Source: Nocardioides eburneiflavus
GTDB taxonomy: Bacteria; Actinomycetota; Actinomycetes; Propionibacteriales; Nocardioidaceae
Direction: 5' to 3'
NCBI RefSeq assembly: GCF_004785795.1
Contig: NZ_SRRO01000001.1
Coordinates: 3,720,001 to 3,784,000, forward strand
DNA: 64,000 bases
The translations under genes were made by a program, and so were the position numbers. Shown here one piece after another: positions 47,190 through 56,246 of this stretch (the first letter of the stretch is position 1; each line of letters starts with the position of its first letter). The notes under the pieces were generated by a model. That model made no database searches. It was not told where the DNA came from and worked only from the letters and a program-made list of their open reading frames with translations.

Positions 47190-47282
47190 CGACGGCTGGC
47201 TCCTGCCTGGTGCGTGGGCGGGTGGTCTGCTCGAGCCTACGCCAGCCGGGTGCCCGGGCGCCGTCACGCCTGCGGCGCGCCT

Positions 47283-47288
47283 TAGGCT
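47283..47288 (+). promoter_or_regulatory. -10 element, leaderless, for the TRIC-family gene
   Basis: TAGGCT, 6 nt before the GTG at 47295. Confidence 0.55.
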
Positions 47289-47294
47289 TCCACC

Positions 47295-47930
47295 GTGCCC
47301 GAGACGGAGTTCGCCACGACCCTCGTCGTGCTCGACCTGATCGGCATCTTCGTCTTCGCGGTCGCGGGTGCGCTCGTCGCCGTCCGCAAGAACCTCGACA
47401 TCTTCGCGGCGCTCGTCCTCGGGGGCGTGACCGGGCTGGGCGGGGGCTTCATCCGCGACGTCCTGATCGGCGCGACCCCGCCCGCCGCGCTCGCGGACTG
47501 GCGCTACATCCTGGTGCCGGTCGCGGCCGGGCTGCTGACCTTCGTCTTCCACCCGACCGTGGGGCGGCTCGAGCGGCCCGTCGCCCTGCTCGACGCCTTC
47601 GGGCTGGCCCTGTTCTGCGTGACCGGGGCGCTGAAGGCCGTCGACTACGGCCTCGACCCGCTGTCCGCCGCGCTCATGGGCATGGTCACCGGCATCGGTG
47701 GCGGGATGATCCGCGACGTCCTGGCGGGCAGTGTGCCGGTGATCTTCGAAGGGGTCCTCTACGGCACGCCGGCGCTCGCCGGCGCCACCGTCGCGGTGCT
47801 CCTCGATCGCACCGACCTGCCCCTGGTGGTGGTCGCCGCAGCGGGCTTCGCGACCTGCCTCGGGTGGCGGCTCCTGGCGATGGTCCGGGGCTGGCGCGCG
47901 CCCCTGCCCAAGGGACCCGCGAGCGTCTGA
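47295..47930 (+). CDS. TRIC-type (UPF0126) membrane channel protein
   Basis: 211 residues with about six or seven helices in two homologous halves, each with a Gly-rich pore signature: TGLGGGFIRDVLIG and TGIGGGMIRDVLAG. Prokaryotic TRIC proteins conduct K+ or Na+. The symmetric pair of RDV motifs is diagnostic. GTG 47295. Confidence 0.9.
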   Translation: MPETEFATTLVVLDLIGIFVFAVAGALVAVRKNLDIFAALVLGGVTGLGGGFIRDVLIGATPPAALADWRYILVPVAAGLLTFVFHPTVGRLERPVALLDAFGLALFCVTGALKAVDYGLDPLSAALMGMVTGIGGGMIRDVLAGSVPVIFEGVLYGTPALAGATVAVLLDRTDLPLVVVAAAGFATCLGWRLLAMVRGWRAPLPKGPASV

Positions 47931-47941
47931 CTCGTCGCCCC

Positions 47942-49264
47942 TCAGTCGCCCAGGATGCGACGCAGGTGGTCGTTGGCGAAGACGCGGTCCGGGTCCAGCC
48001 GGTCGCGCAGGGCGAGGAAGTCGTCGAACCGGTCGTACGCCGGCGCGAGGTCGGCGGCCGTACGGGTGTGGACCTTGCCCCAGTGCGGCCGTCCGCCGGC
48101 GTCGCGCAGGATCGGCTCGAGGCCGCCGAAGTAGGCCCGGTGGTCGGTGCCGGCCGGGACGTGGAAGGCGAGGTAGAGGCTGTCGCGTCCGTAGGACGTC
48201 GACAGCGGGATGTCGTCGGCTCGCGCGGTGCGGACCTCGACCGGGAACGCGACTCGCCAGTCGCTGGCGTCGATGACGCGCCGGCACTCGCGCAGCACGT
48301 CGATCCCGACCTCGCGGGGGACGGTGTACTCCATCTCACGGAAGCGCACCCGGCGCGGCGTCACGAAGACCCGGTGCGCGAGGTCGCTGTAGCGGCGTTC
48401 GGACTGCGCGCGAGCGGCGACTCGGTTGATGCGGGGGACCAGGGCGGGAGCGCGCTCACCGAGGCGGCACAGCCCGCCGAAGACGGTGTTGGACACGAGC
48501 TCGTCCTCCCACCAGGCGGCGACACGGGACGGCGGCTGCTGCTCGCCGGGGTCGAGGTCGGTGCGGACGTTCTGCTTCACCATCAACCGGTCCGTGTGGG
48601 GGAACCAGTAGAGGTCGACGTGGTGCGCGGCGGCCACCATGTCGTCGTACGCCGCCAGCCCGCGGTCCCAGGTCATCGGCTGCTCGTGGGCCTCGAGGAC
48701 GAAGAGCGGCTCGACGTGGAAGGTGAGGCTGGTCAGGATGCCGAGCGCGCCGAGCCCGACGCGGGCGACGTCGAAGACGTCGGGGTTCTCGGTCGCGGAA
48801 GCGCCCACGACCTCTCCCGTGCCGGTCACGACCTCGAGTCCGGCCAGCTGGGCGGCGAGCCCCGCGGCAGTGCCGCCGGTGCCGTGGGTGCCGGTCGACG
48901 TCGCGCCGGCGAGCGTCTGCTCGGCGATGTCCCCCATGTTGTGCAGGGACAGGCCGAGCCGTTCGAGCGCGAGGTTGAGGTCCTTCAGGCGGGTCCCGGC
49001 GCGGGCGGTGACCGTCATCGCGGCGCGGTCGACCGACAGGACCCCTTCGAGCCCGTCCGGGCGCAGCAGCGTGTGCTCGGGTGCCCCGATCGCGGTGAAG
49101 CTGTGCCCGGTCCCGGCCATCTTGACGGTGCGTCCGTCGGCGCGCGCCCGGCGTACGGCGTCGACGACGTCGTCGACCGATGCGGGGGTGGCCACGTGGC
49201 GGGGCACCGCCTCCTCGAGGCCCGACCAGTTCCGCCACAGGTGGCCGCGCACGGGGGACGTCAT
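47942..49264 (-). CDS. FAD-dependent D-arabinono-1,4-lactone oxidase-like oxidoreductase
   Basis: 440 residues of the VAO/PCMH flavoprotein superfamily. The N terminus has the FAD-binding signature MAGTGHSFTAIG with a histidine that is usually the covalent FAD ligand, and AGATSTGTHGTGG. The C-terminal ALO domain contains GRPHWGKVH. It probably oxidises an aldonolactone or a related sugar lactone. The start codon is followed directly by the family's N terminus. Confidence 0.88.
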   Translation of the reverse strand: MTSPVRGHLWRNWSGLEEAVPRHVATPASVDDVVDAVRRARADGRTVKMAGTGHSFTAIGAPEHTLLRPDGLEGVLSVDRAAMTVTARAGTRLKDLNLALERLGLSLHNMGDIAEQTLAGATSTGTHGTGGTAAGLAAQLAGLEVVTGTGEVVGASATENPDVFDVARVGLGALGILTSLTFHVEPLFVLEAHEQPMTWDRGLAAYDDMVAAAHHVDLYWFPHTDRLMVKQNVRTDLDPGEQQPPSRVAAWWEDELVSNTVFGGLCRLGERAPALVPRINRVAARAQSERRYSDLAHRVFVTPRRVRFREMEYTVPREVGIDVLRECRRVIDASDWRVAFPVEVRTARADDIPLSTSYGRDSLYLAFHVPAGTDHRAYFGGLEPILRDAGGRPHWGKVHTRTAADLAPAYDRFDDFLALRDRLDPDRVFANDHLRRILGD

Positions 49265-49273
49265 GGCGGCACG

Positions 49274-50464
49274 CTAGGGCATCCGGCGCCGCGGCCGGGC
49301 CGTCTGCGCGGCCAGGGCGCCCAGGATGCCGCCCGCGAGCGCGACCGCGTACGCCGCCGAGGCGCCGTGGTGGTCGACGACGAATCCGGCGATGCTCGCG
49401 CCCGGGGCCACGCCCGCCACGATTCCGGTGTGAAGGATGGCCATGCCCTCGGTGAGGCGGCCCGGCGCGACGCCCTGCTCGACCATCGTCATCGCGCTGA
49501 TCAGCGTCGGTGCGATCGCGAGCCCGCCGACGAGCAGCAGGACCGCCATCAGGGGGATCGAGGAGACGAACGCGAGCGGAGCCATCGCGAGCGCCATCGC
49601 CGCGGAGCCCCAGCGCAGGCGTATGTCGGGCCCGCTGCGCCACACGACGGCGCCGGTGACCAGCCCGGCGACGAGGCTGCCGAAGGACCACGTCGCCAGC
49701 AGCCATCCCGCGACCCACCGCGCGCCCTGCTCCTCCGCGAACGCCACGGTCGTGACCTCGGCGGCGCCGAAGAGCGCGCCGAGGGTGAGGCAGACGAGCG
49801 CGAGCGGCAGGACCAGCCGCCACGGCATGGGGCTGCGCTCGGCGGCAGGTGAGGCGCGGCCGGCGGGAGGCTCGGTGCGCCGCTGGACGGCGAGGGCGAA
49901 GGTGCCCAGCACGCCGCTCGCCACGGCGAACGACAGCCCGGCGACGGGGTGCCAGCCGGTGGCGAGGAGGGTGACCAGCACCGGCCCGACGACGAAGACG
50001 ACCTCGTCGAGGACGGCCTCGAGGGCGAACGCGGTCTGCTTGTCGGCGGGCTGGTCGAGCAGGTGGGACCAGCGGGTGCGGACGCTCGCGCCGACCTGGG
50101 GGAGCGAGGACCCGGCGACGGCGGCGAAGACGTACGTCCAGGGGCGCGCCCAGTCCTGCTCGACCGCCAGCATCATCAGGGCGAGCCCGGCGCCGAAGAC
50201 CGAGATCCCGAGCGGCAGGACCCGCGCCTGGCCGAAGTGGTCGACCCACCGTCCGTGCAGGACGGCGAACGCCGCCTCCGCGAGCACGAACACCGCGGCC
50301 ACCGTGCCCGCGAGGCCGTAGGAGCCGGTGCGCTCCTCGACCAGCAGCACGATCCCGAGCCCGACCATGGAGATCGGCAGCCGCGCCACGAGTGCGGCGC
50401 TGCTGAACGCGAAGGCGCCCGGGCGCGCCAGCACCCGGCGGTAGGAGTCGAGCATCTGGCGCAT
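49274..50464 (-). CDS. MFS transporter
   Basis: 396 residues with about 12 helices (e.g. [50 protein letters not shown]). Motif A-like [13 protein letters not shown] follows helix 2. It resembles small efflux-type MFS proteins of unknown substrate. ATG 50464 or 50455; TAGAGC lies 8 nt before 50464. It shares the intergenic region with ferrochelatase on the other strand. Confidence 0.85.
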   Translation of the reverse strand: MRQMLDSYRRVLARPGAFAFSSAALVARLPISMVGLGIVLLVEERTGSYGLAGTVAAVFVLAEAAFAVLHGRWVDHFGQARVLPLGISVFGAGLALMMLAVEQDWARPWTYVFAAVAGSSLPQVGASVRTRWSHLLDQPADKQTAFALEAVLDEVVFVVGPVLVTLLATGWHPVAGLSFAVASGVLGTFALAVQRRTEPPAGRASPAAERSPMPWRLVLPLALVCLTLGALFGAAEVTTVAFAEEQGARWVAGWLLATWSFGSLVAGLVTGAVVWRSGPDIRLRWGSAAMALAMAPLAFVSSIPLMAVLLLVGGLAIAPTLISAMTMVEQGVAPGRLTEGMAILHTGIVAGVAPGASIAGFVVDHHGASAAYAVALAGGILGALAAQTARPRRRMP

Positions 50465-50476
50465 CGTAGGCCGCTC

Positions 50477-50482
50477 TACGCT
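50477..50482 (+). promoter_or_regulatory. -10 element, leaderless, for ferrochelatase
   Basis: TACGCT, 6 nt before the ATG at 50489; only 24 nt separate it from the divergent MFS start. Confidence 0.55.
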
Positions 50483-50488
50483 GGCGTC

Positions 50489-51604
50489 ATGAATCCTGCG
50501 GGTCACCCCGACGTGAAGCCGTACGACGCTCTCCTGGTGCTCTCCTTCGGGGGTCCCGAGAAGCAAGAGGACGTGGTGCCGTTCCTGGAGAACGTCACCC
50601 GTGGGCGGGGCATCCCGCGTGAGCGTCTCGAGCAGGTCGGAGAGCACTACTTCCTCTTCGGGGGCAAGAGCCCCATCAACGACCAGAACCGTGCGCTGAT
50701 CGCCGCGCTGGAGAAGGACCTCGCCGACCAGGGGATCGACCTGCCGATCTACTTCGGCAACCGCAACTGGGACCCCTACCTCGCCGACGCGTTGGCAAAG
50801 ATGGCCGCCGACGGCGTCGAGCGGGCGGCGGTCTTCGCCACCTCGGCGTACTCGTCGTGGTCGTCGTGCCGGCAGTACCGCGAGAACCTCTGGGACGCCG
50901 TCGAGCAGGTCGAGGGCGCGCCGCGGCTCGACAAGCTCCGGCAGTACTACAACCACCCCGGATTCATCGAGCCGGCCGTCGACGCCTGCCTCGCGGCGCT
51001 CGCCCAGCTCCCCGACGGCGGCGACCGGGCACGCCTGGTCTTCGTCACCCACTCCATCCCGACCGAGATGGCCGAGACCAGCGGCTCGCTCGACGCCGAG
51101 GGCCAGCCGCGCGGGGCCTACGTCCGCCAGCACCGCAGCGCCGTCGACGAGGTCGCGCGCCGGGTGCGTGAGGCGACGGGTCGGGCCCACCGCCACGACC
51201 TCGTCTACTGCTCCCGCTCGGGTGCGCCGTCGACGCCGTGGCTCGAGCCCGACGTCAATGACCATCTCGAAGAGCTCGCCACCGACGGGGTGGGCGGCGT
51301 CGTGCTGGTGCCGATCGGATTCGTCTCCGACCACATGGAGGTCATCTACGACCTCGACACCGAGGCGAGGGCCACCGCGGAGCGGCTCGGCCTCGAGGTG
51401 GTGCGCGCGGCGACCGCCGGGACGGACCCGCGCTTCGTGGCGATGATCCGCGAGCTCGTGCTCGAGCGCGCCGCTGCCGAGCGTGGAGAAGACCCTGCAC
51501 GCCCGACGGTGGGGTCGATGCCCCCCGGACCGGATCTCTGCGGAGCGGGCTGCTGCCCGAACCCGCGGGGCCCGCGTCCGGCCCTGTGTGGACGCGACTC
51601 GTGA
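50489..51604 (+). CDS. hemH: ferrochelatase (coproporphyrin-type)
   Basis: 371 residues. Ferrochelatase landmarks are [30 protein letters not shown] and [10 protein letters not shown] with the catalytic histidine. The Cys in SSCRQY and the C-terminal cluster C..GCCPN...C (from about residue 352) are the four cysteines of the [2Fe-2S] centre found in actinobacterial enzymes. It inserts iron into coproporphyrin III in this lineage, by the coproporphyrin-dependent route. Stop overlaps the next start (GTGA). Confidence 0.94.
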   Translation: MNPAGHPDVKPYDALLVLSFGGPEKQEDVVPFLENVTRGRGIPRERLEQVGEHYFLFGGKSPINDQNRALIAALEKDLADQGIDLPIYFGNRNWDPYLADALAKMAADGVERAAVFATSAYSSWSSCRQYRENLWDAVEQVEGAPRLDKLRQYYNHPGFIEPAVDACLAALAQLPDGGDRARLVFVTHSIPTEMAETSGSLDAEGQPRGAYVRQHRSAVDEVARRVREATGRAHRHDLVYCSRSGAPSTPWLEPDVNDHLEELATDGVGGVVLVPIGFVSDHMEVIYDLDTEARATAERLGLEVVRAATAGTDPRFVAMIRELVLERAAAERGEDPARPTVGSMPPGPDLCGAGCCPNPRGPRPALCGRDS

Positions 51605-52410
51605 GCGCGAGCGCGCCCGAGCTGCGCGACCTCGCCCGCACCCTCGCCCACGAGGGCGCCGAGCTGGCGCGGACGATGCGTCGCCAGGGCATCGAGGTCG
51701 CCGACACCAAGACCAGCGCCGTCGACGTCGTCACCGAGGCCGACCGGGCGGTCGAGGCCCTCATCCGCTCGCGCATCACCGCGCTGCGACCTGACGACGC
51801 GATCCTCGGCGAGGAGGGCGACGACCTCCCCGGCACGTCGGGCGTGAGGTGGGTGGTCGACCCGATCGACGGCACCGTCAACTACCTCTACGGCCTGCCC
51901 GACTGCGCGGTCTCCATCGCGGCCGAGGTCGACGGCCAGGTGGTCGCCGGAGCCGTGGTGACGATCCCGACGGGCCTCGAGTACGCCGCGGCCCTCGGCC
52001 ACGGGGCCACACGGGACGGCCGCCTGATCGCCGTACGCCCCACTCCGCCACTCGGCGAGCGGCTCGTGCTGACCGGCTTCGGCTACCAGCGCGAGGTGCG
52101 TGAGCACCAAGCCCGCTGCGTGGCCAGCCTGCTGCCGGAGGTGCGCGACATCCGCCGGATGGGGTCGTGTGCGCTCGACCTGTGCCACGTCGCCGAGGGG
52201 AGCGGTGACGGCTACGTGGAGGCTGGTCCGCAGCCCTGGGACTGGTCCGCCGGGGGCCTCGTCCTGCGCGAGGCAGGCGGACGGTTCGCTCTGCTCGACG
52301 GGACCTTCACCCTCGGCAGCCACTCGGTCCGTCACGTGGTCGTCGGCGCGCCGGCAGACGGCTGGGACAGCTTCGTCGAGGCGCTCGGGAAGGCCGGCTT
52401 CCTCGCGTGA
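51601..52410 (+). CDS. inositol monophosphatase-family phosphatase
   Basis: 269 residues. Metal-binding motifs [19 protein letters not shown] and [18 protein letters not shown] are intact. It is a member of the SuhB/IMPase family that dephosphorylates inositol-phosphate or related substrates. A GTG at 51586 is possible, but 51601 overlaps the ferrochelatase stop (GTGA) and is preferred. The order matches mycobacterial suhB next to DUF4193. Confidence 0.9.
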   Translation: MSASAPELRDLARTLAHEGAELARTMRRQGIEVADTKTSAVDVVTEADRAVEALIRSRITALRPDDAILGEEGDDLPGTSGVRWVVDPIDGTVNYLYGLPDCAVSIAAEVDGQVVAGAVVTIPTGLEYAAALGHGATRDGRLIAVRPTPPLGERLVLTGFGYQREVREHQARCVASLLPEVRDIRRMGSCALDLCHVAEGSGDGYVEAGPQPWDWSAGGLVLREAGGRFALLDGTFTLGSHSVRHVVVGAPADGWDSFVEALGKAGFLA

Positions 52411-52613
52411 TCGCACACCCGTAGAGGTGGCCCGGATCACCCGGCGCCACGGGGAATAGCGGGGTGTCGTCCACTGTTCAGGCGACACGTTGCGGACCGG
52501 CTCACCAAGGAACCGGTTCATGGTGCACAATCTGGCGCCGACGACGCGCACAAAAGGACACGGCCCGCCGCGATCCGGCTTGCACGTGACCACTGCATGG
52601 GGAGAGGGATCCG
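52411..52613 (+). other. DUF4193 leader/promoter region
   Basis: A 203-nt gap holding the GGGAAT-N18-GTT promoter (52452-52478), a rather long ~125-nt leader, and the GGAGAGGG ribosome-binding site before 52614. Confidence 0.5.
52452..52478 (+). promoter_or_regulatory. SigR/SigH-type promoter upstream of DUF4193
   Basis: GGGAAT (52452-52457), exactly 18 nt, GTT (52476-52478). Exact match to the thiol-stress consensus; faces the DUF4193 gene. Confidence 0.65.
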
Positions 52614-52904
52614 ATGGCCACCGACTACGACGCACCACGCAAGTCCGAGGAGGACCAGAGCGAGGAGAGCATCGAGGAGCTCAAGGCCCGCCGCCACGAC
52701 AAGAACTCAGGCAAGGTCGACGAGGACGAGACCGAAGCGGCCGAGTCCTTCGAGCTCCCGGGTGCCGACCTGTCGCACGAGGAGCTCGCCGTCGAGGTGA
52801 TGCCTCGTCAGGACGACGAGTTCACCTGCATGAGCTGCTTCCTGGTGCACCACCGCTCGCAGCTGGCCGACGAGAAGAAGCTCATCTGCCGCGACTGCAT
52901 CTGA
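52614..52904 (+). CDS. DUF4193 zinc-ribbon protein
   Basis: 96 residues. A charged N-terminal part is followed by a C-terminal treble-clef-like pair CMSC...CRDC. The family is conserved across actinobacteria, equivalent to mycobacterial Rv2699c, with no assigned function. The start is set by GGGGAGAGG before ATG 52614. A strong terminator follows at once. Confidence 0.9.
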   Translation: MATDYDAPRKSEEDQSEESIEELKARRHDKNSGKVDEDETEAAESFELPGADLSHEELAVEVMPRQDDEFTCMSCFLVHHRSQLADEKKLICRDCI

Positions 52905-52928
52905 ACAGGCGTCACCCTCTGATTCGCG

Positions 52929-52960
52929 ACAGCGCCCGCCCCGTCGGGGTCGGGCGCTGT
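52929..52960 (+). terminator. DUF4193 terminator
   Basis: ACAGCGCCCG (52929-52938) pairs with CGGGCGCTGT (52951-52960), extended inward by CCCC/GGGG. Confidence 0.85.
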
Positions 52961-53051
52961 GTCGTGCCCGGACCTGGTGTCGTCAGTGCTGACGGGTCTT
53001 CCGCGCTCCTCACGCATCGGCAGCGTCCCACTGGTTCGGCCGGCCAGGCGG

Positions 53052-53750
53052 TCAGCCGGCGCGGCGGCGCTTGATCTCCTGGCGTCGTCGTTCGAGCTGT
53101 TCCTCGCGCCACTCGACCTCGGCGGCGAACTGGTGCACCGCCGGATGGTCGTCGGGAACCCCCCACCGCTCCCGCTCACGGCGCTTGTCGTGCGGCGAGA
53201 GGCAGAACCCGACCGCCGGGTCCCTCGCCGCTCGCGAACGATCCAGCCACTGCCACGCCTCGATCGAGGTCATCGCCCGCAACCGCCGCGGCAGCCACCA
53301 GCCCCGCGCCCGCAGGTCCACATGCGCTGGGAACCGGCTCCCCGCATGCGTACGCGCCCCATCCGCACGCATCGGCACCACCTGCTGCCCGGTCTCCGCA
53401 TCCGTGAAGCCCACCCGCAGCCCGGCCAGCTGCAACATCTGCTGCACCACCGCCACCCGCGGACTCGTCCGACCCGTCTCCCACCGCGCCACCACCGACT
53501 GCGAGACCCCCAACAAGCCCGCCAGCCCCCGCTGCGACACGTCCAGGATCCGCCTGATCCGACGCACCAGCCCCGGCACCTGACCCGCGAACGGGCCCAT
53601 GAACCACCACTCCCGCTCGGCCTCGGACCAGTTCACCATCGCATCCCACGCCGGCTCCAGCACCGGCTCCAGCACCGGACCCGCCTCCGGCTCGTGGACC
53701 GGTTCCCCGGCCGGCTCCCGGGCCGGCTCGTCCCCACTCGTCTCGCGCAC
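53052..53750 (-). CDS. XRE-type HTH protein with Pro-Glu-rich N terminus
   Basis: 232 residues. The first ~35 residues are a Glu-Pro repeat (EPAREPAGEPVHEPEAGPV), possibly disordered. A Cro/C1-type HTH follows at about 67-100 (LDVSQRGLAGLLGVSQSVVARWETGRTSPRVAVVQQML). The C-terminal half is Arg/Trp-rich with no recognised domain. GTG 53750 has GAGG/AGGAG upstream; an internal ATG at 53639 is the alternative. It sits between DUF4193 and DUF4235 in a gap that is compact in other genomes, as far as I recall. Confidence 0.75.
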   Translation of the reverse strand: MRETSGDEPAREPAGEPVHEPEAGPVLEPVLEPAWDAMVNWSEAEREWWFMGPFAGQVPGLVRRIRRILDVSQRGLAGLLGVSQSVVARWETGRTSPRVAVVQQMLQLAGLRVGFTDAETGQQVVPMRADGARTHAGSRFPAHVDLRARGWWLPRRLRAMTSIEAWQWLDRSRAARDPAVGFCLSPHDKRRERERWGVPDDHPAVHQFAAEVEWREEQLERRRQEIKRRRAG

Positions 53751-53911
53751 CCTCGATCACCCTCTCCTGCCCCCGGGGGCCCCGCCACCCGGGGCCGCCT
53801 CAGAGCCATCCCACGCCCCACGACCGACACCCCGCACCCCGTCATCCACAACCACCCCCACCCAGCCCGCCAGCACCCACCCTGTGGACACTTCCCGGCC
53901 ACCCCGGGGCA

Positions 53912-53984
53912 CACGCCAGCACCCCGACCCGGCCCCGGCCCACCCCGGCCCAGTTCGGGCACGCCAGCACCCCGACCCGGCCCC
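53912..53984. repeat. 25-bp direct repeat pair
   Basis: CACGCCAGCACCCCGACCCGGCCCC at 53912-53936 is repeated exactly at 53960-53984 (period 48). Confidence 0.85.
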
Positions 53985-53991
53985 TTGCCCG

Positions 53992-54081
53992 TGAGTCGCC
54001 CAGAGACTCACCGGCAAGGGTGCCGACACGAGATGGGCTCAGCGACCCTGAGTCGCCCAGAGACTCACTGGCAAGGGTGGC
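53992..54081. repeat. 33-bp direct repeat pair with internal hairpin
   Basis: Copies at 53992-54024 and 54049-54081 (period 57) differ at only two positions. Each begins with TGAGTCGCCCAGAGACTCA, an inverted repeat with arms TGAGTC/GACTCA. Confidence 0.85.
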
Positions 54082-54224
54082 GAGAGGCAGCGGGAGGGCG
54101 GCGTCGTGGACCTGCCGCCGCACGCCTGGGCCGGACAGGCAGCCTGCGCGAGCGGACGCGCGCGCGGCTCCGGCGCCGTCCGGATCGATCAGACCGATCC
54201 AGGTCCGAGCAGGTCAGCTCGACG

Positions 54225-54557
54225 TCATGACTGGGGGGCCGGTGCCTTGTCGGCGTCCTGGTCGTCCTTCTGGAGCTGGGGAGGTAGGTGGCCGGTCGAG
54301 CGCGCGTAGTAGTGCGCCGCGCGGCGAGTCGCCAGCATCCGGGCGACGCCGATCAGGGTCCCGCTGAGCGCGGCCCACATGACGGCCTCGGAAAGGCTGA
54401 CGTCGGGGTCCGCCGGGTTCGCGGGAGGGTTCTTGCCGGTGGCGGCGCGCCAGGTCGAGTTCAGCCCCTTCTTGGCCACGGCTGCGGCGCCGATGGCGGC
54501 AGCGAGGGAGAACGCTGAGTAGAACCTGCTGTTGCTGTCCGTGGAGGAAGACGCCAT
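54225..54557 (-). CDS. DUF4235 membrane protein
   Basis: 110 residues. One membrane helix near residues 12-30 (FYSAFSLAAAIGAAAVAKK), a second near 57-75 (LSEAVMWAALSGTLIGVARM), then a charged tail. Fits the actinobacterial DUF4235 family, function unknown. ATG 54557 is 6 nt after TAGGGT, whose TAG is also the stop of the upstream DUF3093 gene. Confidence 0.85.
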   Translation of the reverse strand: MASSSTDSNSRFYSAFSLAAAIGAAAVAKKGLNSTWRAATGKNPPANPADPDVSLSEAVMWAALSGTLIGVARMLATRRAAHYYARSTGHLPPQLQKDDQDADKAPAPQS

Positions 54558-54563
54558 GCCGTC

Positions 54564-54569
54564 ACCCTA
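54564..54569 (-). promoter_or_regulatory. -10 element, leaderless, for DUF4235
   Basis: TAGGGT on the minus strand, 6 nt before ATG 54557; overlaps the DUF3093 stop codon. Confidence 0.5.
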
Positions 54570-55025
54570 CCCAGCGGTTCGACGCGCCCGCCCCGCCTCG
54601 AAGGCTGAGACGATCGCGTCGGGGCGGCGGCAGCTGACGAGCCAGTACGGGGTCGGGTCGGCAGGGTCGATGATGTCGACCCGTACGCCGCGCTTGAGGT
54701 ACGGCCGCAGGACGAGGTGGGCCCGGGCGTCCGCGTCCACGCCGGCCTGGCGACGTACGCCGTCCGCGTCGAGCGCCGTGACCTCGCCGACGAGATCGAG
54801 CGGGATGTGGGCGCGACCGGCGCGGAAGGTCGTGCCGGTCACGGCGACGCGGGCCCGTCCGTAGGTGACGAACAGGGCGACCATGAGTGCCAGCGCGGCG
54901 CCGCTGACCGCCCACGCAAGGGGCTCGGGCACGGCGACGACGAGAGCCAGCCACAGGGACGCCACGAGCATCGTGCCCTGCGCCCACCAGCGCAGCGGAA
55001 CGGTGAGGCGTTCGGCGTAGTCCAC
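54567..55025 (-). CDS. DUF3093 membrane protein
   Basis: 152 residues, two N-terminal membrane helices ([38 protein letters not shown]) then a soluble domain containing [21 protein letters not shown] and [17 protein letters not shown]. Matches actinobacterial DUF3093 (equivalent of Rv2698). Divergent from dut, with which it shares overlapping -10 elements. GTG 55025 start. Confidence 0.88.
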   Translation of the reverse strand: MDYAERLTVPLRWWAQGTMLVASLWLALVVAVPEPLAWAVSGAALALMVALFVTYGRARVAVTGTTFRAGRAHIPLDLVGEVTALDADGVRRQAGVDADARAHLVLRPYLKRGVRVDIIDPADPTPYWLVSCRRPDAIVSAFEAGRARRTAG

Positions 55026-55032
55026 GGCGCAG

Positions 55033-55038
55033 AGCCTA
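55033..55038 (-). promoter_or_regulatory. -10 element, leaderless, for DUF3093
   Basis: TAGGCT on the minus strand, 7 nt before GTG 55025; back to back with the dut element. Confidence 0.5.
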
Positions 55039-55044
55039 TAGATT
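55039..55044 (+). promoter_or_regulatory. -10 element, leaderless, for dut
   Basis: TAGATT, 8 nt before GTG 55053; abuts the divergent DUF3093 element. Confidence 0.5.
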
Positions 55045-55052
55045 CAGTCCTC

Positions 55053-55535
55053 GTGCCCGACCACGACCCAAGCCAACCTGCCCGCCACGACCTGGATGTC
55101 GCGGTCGTCCGTCTCGATCCCGGCCTGCCGGTCCCGGCGTACGCGCATCCCGGGGACGCCGGGGCAGACCTGCACACCGCCGTAGACATCGAGCTCGCAC
55201 CCGGTGAGCGCGCACTGGTGCCCACGGGCCTGTCGATCGCGCTGCCGGACGGGTACGTCGCGCTGGTGCACCCACGATCCGGGCTCGCGGCCCGGCACGG
55301 GCTGTCTATCGTGAACACGCCGGGCACGGTGGACGCGGGATACCGGGGTGAGATCAAGGTGATGCTGATCAACCACGATCCCGTCGAACCTGTCACGCTC
55401 CGCCGCGGCGACCGGATCGCGCAGCTGGTGATCCAGCGGTTCGAGCGGGCCCGGTTCGTGGAGGTGGGGGTGCTGCCGGAGTCGGTCCGGGGCGCCGGGG
55501 GCTACGGTTCTACGGGTACCGGTTCGCGCGCATGA
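55053..55535 (+). CDS. dut: dUTP diphosphatase
   Basis: 160 residues, the usual trimeric dUTPase with all five motifs: [40 protein letters not shown] and the C-terminal GGYGSTG loop. It hydrolyses dUTP to dUMP and keeps uracil out of DNA. GTG 55053. It opens the dut-DUF3710-OB-DUF3159 run shared with other actinobacteria. Confidence 0.96.
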   Translation: MPDHDPSQPARHDLDVAVVRLDPGLPVPAYAHPGDAGADLHTAVDIELAPGERALVPTGLSIALPDGYVALVHPRSGLAARHGLSIVNTPGTVDAGYRGEIKVMLINHDPVEPVTLRRGDRIAQLVIQRFERARFVEVGVLPESVRGAGGYGSTGTGSRA

Positions 55536-55580
55536 GCCGGATCCGGAGTCGAGACGAGCGCTGATCGAAGGAGTGCTGAC

Positions 55581-56243
55581 GTGAAGTTCCGCCGCAAGGC
55601 AGAGGCCGCCCCGGCGTCCGCGGAGGATGCCGCGGGATCGGCCACCCTGGACGAGGGCGACGCCGCTGCGGGCGAGGGAGCCGCTCCCGCCTCGGGAGCC
55701 TCCGGTCCGTTCGACGTCTCGCAGGTCGAGGGCGACGGCGTCGAGCGCGCCGACCTCGGCTCGCTGCTGGTGCCGGCGATCGCCGAGCGCGAGCTGCGCC
55801 TCCAGGTCGACGAGAAGAGCGGTCAGGTGCGCGCAGTGATGCTCGCCGGGGCCGACGGCGCGTGCGAGTTCCAGGCGTTCGCGGCGCCCCGCAACGGCGA
55901 CCTCTGGTCCGACGTCCGTCCGCAGATCGCCGAGGACATGGTCCGCCGTGGCGGGCACGCGACGGAGCGCGAGGGTCGATGGGGGACCGAGCTGGTCTGC
56001 CAGATGCCGGTGAAGCGGCCGGACGGCACGACCGCGACCCAGCCCTCGCGCATCCTCGGGATCAACGGCGACCGCTGGATGCTGCGCGCCTCGTTCCTCG
56101 GCCGGCCCGCGCTCGACCCGAACGCCACTTCGGAGTGGGAGGACGCGCTCGCCCAGGTGGTCGTACGCCGCGGCGAGCAGGCGATGCCGGTGGGCGAGCC
56201 GCTGCCGGTCACGCTGCCGGACGACGCACGCCGGGTCAGGTGA
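55581..56243 (+). CDS. DUF3710 protein
   Basis: 220 residues: a low-complexity Ala/Glu/Gly N terminus (to ~45) and a conserved DUF3710 domain (LRLQVDEKSGQVRAVMLAG; FAAPRNGDLWSDVRPQIAEDM; RILGINGDRWMLRASFLG). GTG 55581 with AAGGAG upstream. Equivalent to mycobacterial Rv2696c. Function unknown; part of the dut operon. Confidence 0.88.
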   Translation: MKFRRKAEAAPASAEDAAGSATLDEGDAAAGEGAAPASGASGPFDVSQVEGDGVERADLGSLLVPAIAERELRLQVDEKSGQVRAVMLAGADGACEFQAFAAPRNGDLWSDVRPQIAEDMVRRGGHATEREGRWGTELVCQMPVKRPDGTTATQPSRILGINGDRWMLRASFLGRPALDPNATSEWEDALAQVVVRRGEQAMPVGEPLPVTLPDDARRVR

Positions 56244-56246
56244 GCC

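Larger units (their letters stand above)
53751..54224. other. repeat-rich gene-free stretch
   Basis: 474 nt, extremely C-rich on this strand (CCCGACCCGGCCCC runs), holding the two repeat families listed separately. No gene with convincing coding character was seen. Confidence 0.6.

Noticed and set aside
53912..54081. The 25- and 33-bp repeats as a CRISPR array
   Set aside because: Two units each, unequal families, and no cas genes nearby.
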